NCBI GenBank assembly: GCA_014208095.1
Contig: JACHMT010000006.1
Coordinates: 1-64,000, forward strand
DNA length: 64,000 bases
Direction of reading: 5' to 3'
From: Actinospineispora eucalypti
Lineage (GTDB): Bacteria; Actinomycetota; Actinomycetes; Mycobacteriales; Pseudonocardiaceae
Of this stretch, positions 59,965 to 64,000 are shown piece by piece. Both the position numbers and the translations under genes were made by a program. Under the pieces are notes generated by a model. It saw only the letters and a list, made by a program, of their open reading frames with translations, was not told where the DNA came from and did no database searches. Every line of letters begins with the position of its first letter. The first letter of the stretch is position 1.

Positions 59965-60600
59965 TCAGCCGGTGGCGAAGGAGTCGATGTGATCAAGCGC
60001 CATGTCCAGCGCGATGCCCATGGGCTTGGAATTGTGCGCGCTCTGCGCGAGCAGGTATCCGCCCTGCAGGGCCGCGAGCAACCCCGTCCCGAGGGCCGTG
60101 GGGTTGGCCTCTTTGGTGAGCACGCCGAGTTTTTGCAGTCGGGCGAGGGTATCGATGAGCAGCCGTTCCCAGGCTTGGAACGTCTCCGACAGCGCTGCGC
60201 GGGACCGCTCGTCGACGTCGGACAACTCGATCGACATGCCGCCAAGGGCACAGCCGTAGGAGCCGTCCTGCAGAGCGTTGGACTGGACCAGCGCGTCACG
60301 CCAACGTCGCAGTCCGGCGAGAGTCCGCACGCCACGCAGTCGCTGCTCTTCTCGATTGAGCACGAACCGCGATGTCACGTCGATCACCGCGTGGATCAGC
60401 GCCAGCTTGTCCGGGAAGTGGTTGTACAGCTGCGACTTGCTGGTTTTGCTGGCGAGCCGGATGTCATCGAGCGTGGTGGCGTTCACGCCTTTGATGTAGA
60501 AGAGCTGCTGCGCGGAATCGATGATCCGCGAGCGGGTTTGCAGTCCGCGTGCGGTGTGACGTATCTCCGCGGTCTCGCCGCTACCGTTTGATCCAGACAT
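59965..60600 (-). CDS. TetR-family regulator of the oxidoreductase cluster
   Basis: The protein has 211 residues. The HTH is QTRSRIIDSAQQLFYIKGVN followed by IRLASKTSKSQLYNHFPDKL (about 22-70). The ligand part contains GSYGCALGGMSIELSDVDER, a Cys-Pro-like loop (here GCALG) seen in regulators of electrophile or quinone stress. It begins six bases after the hypothetical ORF at 60607 and lies about 0.7 kb from the MDR genes. A 17-bp palindrome at 61203 is a likely target. Direct proof is missing. Confidence 0.85.
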   Translation of the reverse strand: MSGSNGSGETAEIRHTARGLQTRSRIIDSAQQLFYIKGVNATTLDDIRLASKTSKSQLYNHFPDKLALIHAVIDVTSRFVLNREEQRLRGVRTLAGLRRWRDALVQSNALQDGSYGCALGGMSIELSDVDERSRAALSETFQAWERLLIDTLARLQKLGVLTKEANPTALGTGLLAALQGGYLLAQSAHNSKPMGIALDMALDHIDSFATG

Positions 60601-60606
60601 CCCAAT

Positions 60607-60954
60607 TCACGCGTCCTGACCTGTCGTCGCACTGCCTGGCACCACCGCGACCGCGACTCGGAGATCGGATCGGACCGTCCGCGGAACCGCGGCAAGCATA
60701 TAGGTCGGCCCGTGGAAGCTGAATTCTTTGCGAACCTGCCCGATGTCGCCGATCTTCGCGCCGGCACATTCCGGCACCTCTCCTACATTGCGCCCCACCC
60801 GACGCGCTTCTTCCGCAAAGTCATCGGGTCGGGTTCCGTCCGGGCGCCGCGGCGCCTCTGATGATCGCGGTCCTGGTGGCCGCCCGAGGATGCTCATCAC
60901 GGCTACGCTCCCGTCGTCGTGGACGCCCATTAAGAGGACCATGTAGTCCATCAA
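60607..60954 (-). CDS. Hypothetical small ORF upstream of TetR
   Basis: The frame could encode up to 115 residues, starting MMDYMVLLMGVHDDG, with an Arg/Pro-rich middle and FHGPTYMLAAVPRT near the end. No family was recognised and the codon pattern is weaker than in neighbours. The TGA lies six bases before the tetR ATG, so it may be a leading gene of that operon or a remnant. Confidence 0.3.
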   Translation of the reverse strand: MMDYMVLLMGVHDDGSVAVMSILGRPPGPRSSEAPRRPDGTRPDDFAEEARRVGRNVGEVPECAGAKIGDIGQVRKEFSFHGPTYMLAAVPRTVRSDLRVAVAVVPGSATTGQDA

Positions 60955-61033
60955 CGCGGCACAGCTCGCACTTGTTCCCTCGCTATGGCCTCGTGTTGTC
61001 CGATCTGGAGGCCCGCCGTGCGAGTCAGAAACT

Positions 61034-61047
61034 GGACTGTATAGTCC
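61034..61047. promoter_or_regulatory. 14-bp dyad with -10-like TATAGT
   Basis: GGACTGTATAGTCC pairs at six of seven positions. It contains TATAGT, so it may be a -10 element covered by an operator between the minus-strand genes and the MDR operon. The remaining 60955-61298 region shows no clear gene. Confidence 0.45.
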
Positions 61048-61202
61048 TTCTAGTGAACGACGAAGGCGCGCCCGAGGGGCGCCGCGGTCGGTGACTGGGC
61101 ATCGGAGCCGACGTCATCGCCGAGAACGTCGAGGCCTAGCTCATGGCGCAAGACGCCCGGGCTGCCGACCCGCGACCGGGCCAGCACGTCGCACGTTTAA
61201 GT

Positions 61203-61219
61203 TACAAGCATTGCTTGTA
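61203..61219. promoter_or_regulatory. Perfect 17-bp TetR-type operator
   Basis: TACAAGCATTGCTTGTA is a perfect palindrome of 8-1-8 design, 80 bp upstream of the first oxidoreductase. Its AT content contrasts with the neighbourhood. The TetR at 59965 is the obvious candidate binder. Confidence 0.75.
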
Positions 61220-61298
61220 TCGAAACCAGGTTGGACGATATGGTCCACCTCCTCCGTTCGCCGCGTGGCGACGGGGACCGGATACGGGAAGGTGCCAG

Positions 61299-62216
61299 AT
61301 GAAGGCGATTGTGGTGACGGACGAAGCCGAGGGAACGGCGGGGATGACGCTGGCGGAGCGGCCCGAGCCGGTAGCGGCGGGGAACGATGTCGTCGTCGAG
61401 GTTCATGCATCCGGCTTCACCCCGGGCGAACTGACCTGGCCCGGGACCTGGACCGATCGCCTCGGCCGGGACCGAACACCGTCGATTCCCGGGCATGAGC
61501 TGGCCGGTGTGGTCAGTGCGCTCGGCTATGGCACGGCGGGGCTGTCGGTGGGCCAACGGGTGTTCGGCCTCACGGACTGGACCCGCGACGGCACCCTGGC
61601 GGAATACGCGGCCGTCGAGGCGCGCAACCTCGCGCCGCTGCCCGGCGACGTCGAATTCACGGTGGGCGCGAGTCTCCCGATCTCGGGCCTGACCGCATGG
61701 CAGGGACTGTTCGTGCACGGCCGCGTCCAGGTCGGGCAGAGCGTCCTCGTGCACGGCGCGGCCGGCGGAGTCGGATCGATGGTGACGCAGCTCGCCCGCG
61801 AAGCCGGCGCCTACATCATCGGCACCGGACGGGCCGCCGACCGGCCGGCCGCGCTCGACTTCGGCGCGCGGGAGTTCGTCGACCTCGAGAACGACGCCCT
61901 GGAAGACGTCGGCGGGGTCGATCTGGTCTTCGATGTCCTCGGCGGAGACATCCAGAAGCGGTCCGCGAGCCTGATCCGAGCCGGCGGAACGCTGGTCACC
62001 ATCGCCGGCCCGGCCGAGGCTCGGCCCGCCGACGGACTGGCGATCGACTTCGTCGTCGAAGCCGATCGCACCCAACTGAGCGAGATCGTCCGCCGGGTAC
62101 GGGATGGACGGCTGCGCACGAATATCGGCAACGTGGCGGCCCTCGACGACGCCGTCGCCGCCTTCAACCCGACCGAGCGGATCAAGGGAAAGACGATCAT
62201 TCGCGTTCGTCCGTAA
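61299..62216 (+). CDS. NADP-dependent zinc-independent oxidoreductase (MDR, quinone reductase-like), copy 1
   Basis: The protein has 305 residues from ATG 61299. The N-terminal GroES-like domain has PSIPGHELAGVVSALGYGTA; the cofactor domain has VLVHGAAGGVGSMVTQLARE (about 145-164) and IIGTGRAADRPAALDFGARE. Zn-binding Cys clusters are missing, as in quinone oxidoreductases. It is followed by a paralog with very similar sequence. Roles in electrophile or quinone detoxification are likely. Confidence 0.92.
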   Translation: MKAIVVTDEAEGTAGMTLAERPEPVAAGNDVVVEVHASGFTPGELTWPGTWTDRLGRDRTPSIPGHELAGVVSALGYGTAGLSVGQRVFGLTDWTRDGTLAEYAAVEARNLAPLPGDVEFTVGASLPISGLTAWQGLFVHGRVQVGQSVLVHGAAGGVGSMVTQLAREAGAYIIGTGRAADRPAALDFGAREFVDLENDALEDVGGVDLVFDVLGGDIQKRSASLIRAGGTLVTIAGPAEARPADGLAIDFVVEADRTQLSEIVRRVRDGRLRTNIGNVAALDDAVAAFNPTERIKGKTIIRVRP

Positions 62217-62282
62217 GGACTCCGGGACGCGATCGCCGGGCGGCAGCCGGGTGGGCACGGACGGATACAGGGAGGTATTCAG

Positions 62283-63227
62283 ATGAAGGCGATCGTGGTG
62301 ACCGACCAGGCCGCCGGAACGGCCGGGATGGCGCTGGTGGAGCGGCCCGATCCGGATGCGGCAAGGCTCGCCAGCCTCGCGGGCGCGAGCTACGGCGATG
62401 TCGTCGTCCAGGTTCATGCATCGGGATTCACCGGGGATGAGCTGGCGTGGCCCTCGACCTGGATCGACCGGCTCGGCCGGGACCGGACGCCGTCGATTCC
62501 CGGGCACGAGCTGGCCGGAGTGGTCAGCGCTCTCGGCTATGGAACCACTGGCCTGTCGATAGGACAGCGAGTGTTCGGCCTCGCGGACTGGACCCGCGAC
62601 GGCACGCTGGCGGAATACGCGGTCGTTGAGGCACGTAACCTCGCGCCGCTGCCGGGTGATGTTGACTTCACGGTGGCCGCGGGTGTCGTGATGTCAGGGC
62701 TGACCGCGTGGCAAGGTCTGTTCGACCACGGCCGCCTTCGCGATGGGCAGACCGTCCTCGTGCACGGCGCGGCCGGCGCGGTCGGATCAATGGCGGCCCA
62801 GCTCGCCCGCGAAGCCGGCGCCCACGTCATCGGCACCGGGCGCGCCGCCAGCCGTCAGACCGCGCTCGACTTCGGCGCGCGGGAGTTCGTCGACCTCGAG
62901 AACGACGCCCTGGAAGACGTCGGCGAAGTCGATCTGGTCTTCGATGTCCTCGGCGGAGACATCCAGAAGCGGTCCGCGGGCCTGATCCGACCCGGCGGAA
63001 CGCTGGTCACCGTCACCGGGCCGCCCGAGGCTCGGCCCGCCGACGGACTGGCGATCGACTTCGTCGTCGTGTCCGACCGCGCCCAACTCGGTGAGATCGC
63101 CCAGCGCGTTCGGGACGGACGAGTGCGGACGAACATCGGCACCATCGCCACCCTCGACGACGCCGTCGCCGCCTTCAACCCGACCAAGCGGATCAGCGGG
63201 AAGACGATCATCAGCATCCGTCCGTAA
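62283..63227 (+). CDS. NADP-dependent zinc-independent oxidoreductase, copy 2
   Basis: The protein has 314 residues and closely resembles copy 1, with an extra nine-residue stretch near residue 30 (ARLASLAGASYG). GHELAGVVSALGYGTTGLS and VLVHGAAGAVGSMAAQLARE are conserved. A 150-bp part (62862-63013) differs from copy 1 at only four bases. Leader sequences before both ATGs are also alike, so it is a tandem duplication with later homogenisation. The nitroreductase remnant starts 23 bp downstream. Confidence 0.92.
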   Translation: MKAIVVTDQAAGTAGMALVERPDPDAARLASLAGASYGDVVVQVHASGFTGDELAWPSTWIDRLGRDRTPSIPGHELAGVVSALGYGTTGLSIGQRVFGLADWTRDGTLAEYAVVEARNLAPLPGDVDFTVAAGVVMSGLTAWQGLFDHGRLRDGQTVLVHGAAGAVGSMAAQLAREAGAHVIGTGRAASRQTALDFGAREFVDLENDALEDVGEVDLVFDVLGGDIQKRSAGLIRPGGTLVTVTGPPEARPADGLAIDFVVVSDRAQLGEIAQRVRDGRVRTNIGTIATLDDAVAAFNPTKRISGKTIISIRP

Positions 63228-63250
63228 GGACCCGGAAGGAGCGACGCGTC

Positions 63251-63776
63251 ATGAATCTCGACAAACTCATGGATAAGCACCTCACGCGGGCATTTGACCC
63301 GAACCGGTCCATCTCAGAGGTAACCTTCAACAAGTGCAGCCCTGACACTTCTACGTGATGAGCTCTCCCCAGTCGAAACAGCGCCTGGCAAGACAGTCAC
63401 CTACGGCATGTGTTCGCCCAGGAGAACGCGGACGGCCGGTTCCCCGAAGGTGATTACCGGGACAAGTGGCAGGACTCGGTCCACGCCTTCCTCGACTGGC
63501 GCACCTACAACTTCAAAGACATCACCCACTGGATGGAAAAACAGACCTACATGACGGTGGGCCTGGCAATGATGGCCACCGCCGAACTCGGCATCGAAGC
63601 CCCCCCCCCCCCCGCTCGAAGGTTTCGACCCTCAGACCGTCGACACGGAATTCAAGATCCGCGAAGACGGCTACACCACCACCGTGCTACTCGCTCTCGG
63701 TTATCCGGACCTCACCCAGGTCAGCAACAAACCGATCTCCCGGCTCAGCCCGGACCGTATTTTCACCAACATCTGA
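63251..63776 (+). pseudogene. Decayed nitroreductase (NfsB-like)
   Basis: The ATG at 63251, preceded by GGAAGGAG, opens MNLDKLMDKHLTRAFDPNRS. Then the frame shifts; a later part reads HFYVMSSPQSKQRLARQS after a stop in place of Trp, then FAQENADGRFPEGDYRDKWQ and THWMEKQTYMTVGLAMMATA, and finally TTTVLLALGYPDLTQVSNKP with a proper stop. Internal deletion, nonsense change and a C14 tract that shifts the frame indicate a dead gene of an FMN nitroreductase. It was in operon with the oxidoreductases. Confidence 0.8.
63600..63613 (+). repeat. C14 homopolymer tract in the nitroreductase pseudogene
   Basis: Fourteen consecutive C bases replace what should be a short Ala-Thr-Pro-like coding stretch before LEGFDP. 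The frame is lost there. It could be a slippage site or an assembly error. Confidence 0.75.
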
Positions 63777-63785
63777 GCAACGTGC

Positions 63786-64000
63786 TCAGACCCGGTACAA
63801 CCTGCGCGCATTGCCGGCGGCGAGCATCCCGGCCACCCGGCGCGCGTCCTCCTCCGTCGCCTCGCCGGAGGCAATCCAGCCCCCCAGCACCTCGGCCAGT
63901 GAACGCCGGAAACCACGCGCCGCGATCAGGTACAACTCCGGCAGCCCGAACGCGTCCGAGGCGTACAGCAGCTTGCCGAACGGCGCCAGCTCCAGCGCCT
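63786..64000 (-). CDS. Amidohydrolase family protein, 5' end outside window
   Basis: The frame enters from the right edge and stops at the TGA complementary to 63786-63788, giving 71 residues. APFGKLLYASDAFGLPELYL, with the Ser-Asp of the TIM-barrel metal site, and GEATEEDARRVAGMLAAGNA followed by RRLYRV match the C-terminal end of the amidohydrolase_2 family (metal-dependent hydrolases or decarboxylases). It is convergent with the nitroreductase remnant at a 9-bp gap. Confidence 0.8.
   Translation of the reverse strand, partial: ALELAPFGKLLYASDAFGLPELYLIAARGFRRSLAEVLGGWIASGEATEEDARRVAGMLAAGNARRLYRV

Overview
The window is high-GC DNA (roughly 70% or more by eye) with almost all codon third positions G or C and frequent GTG/TTG starts. 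It is a chromosomal segment of an actinomycete. Several neighbourhoods resemble Mycobacterium tuberculosis: fba with a DUF3151 gene; TrmH, C40 peptidase, pyrE and an Rv0383c-like gene; a globin-reductase next to clpB; and dcd beside tRNA-Gly. The mycofactocin-type SDR and the mix of regulators point to Pseudonocardiales (Amycolatopsis or Saccharopolyspora relatives). The genus is an inference. No prophage, IS transposase, integrase, CRISPR array or rRNA operon was seen.

Layout. 0-8.4 kb: TetR regulators, a crotonase, hydrolases, a small secreted protein, an S9 peptidase and a FemAB-like enzyme. 8.7-12.6 kb: DUF3151-fba, a SigE-family sigma factor followed by a 53-residue membrane protein, and two DedA genes ending in a hairpin. 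12.7-16 kb: alcohol dehydrogenase, methyltransferase, LuxR regulator. 16-22.8 kb (minus): TrmH, an NlpC/P60 peptidase, then a tightly coupled run from a YbaB-like gene through EspC/WXG-like secretion substrates to an SDR and pyrE. 23-26.2 kb: a membrane protein and a large Fe-S reductase.

26.6-34.6 kb is one co-directional operon of six genes that together look like a minimal type IV secretion or conjugation apparatus (pilin-like, TcpE/VirB3-like, VirB4-like, VirB6/TrbL-like, VirB8-like, VirB1-like cell-wall hydrolase). No relaxase or coupling ATPase is present. At the VirB4/VirB6 junction sits a 121-bp palindromic element with 17-bp inverted termini and a 5-bp target duplication. It added exactly 42 codons to the VirB6-like gene.

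36.5-40.8 kb is the dnaK-grpE-dnaJ-hspR operon, and clpB lies at 48-50.6 kb. Both carry HspR (HAIR) operators overlapped by GGAAC-N18-GTT promoters of the SigR/SigH type. Between them lie a dioxygenase, a carnitine acyltransferase, a 600-bp repeat-filled gap, a globin-reductase, a flavin-binding protein and a methyltransferase.

50.6-64 kb is metabolic and accessory. It holds a GntR-controlled DUF2848/MFS set, a nitrilase, dcd, tRNA-Gly(CCC), an ArsR/SRPBCC pair with a perfect operator, SDRs, a cupin, and a TetR regulon with two tandem-duplicated oxidoreductases and a wrecked nitroreductase holding a C14 tract. Three decayed genes (34.6, 47.6 and 63.3 kb) were found. Two repeat families are notable: a 22-bp tandem repeat at both 0.7 kb and 50.6 kb, and a ~75-bp dispersed repeat at 41.0, 43.8 and 44.1 kb.
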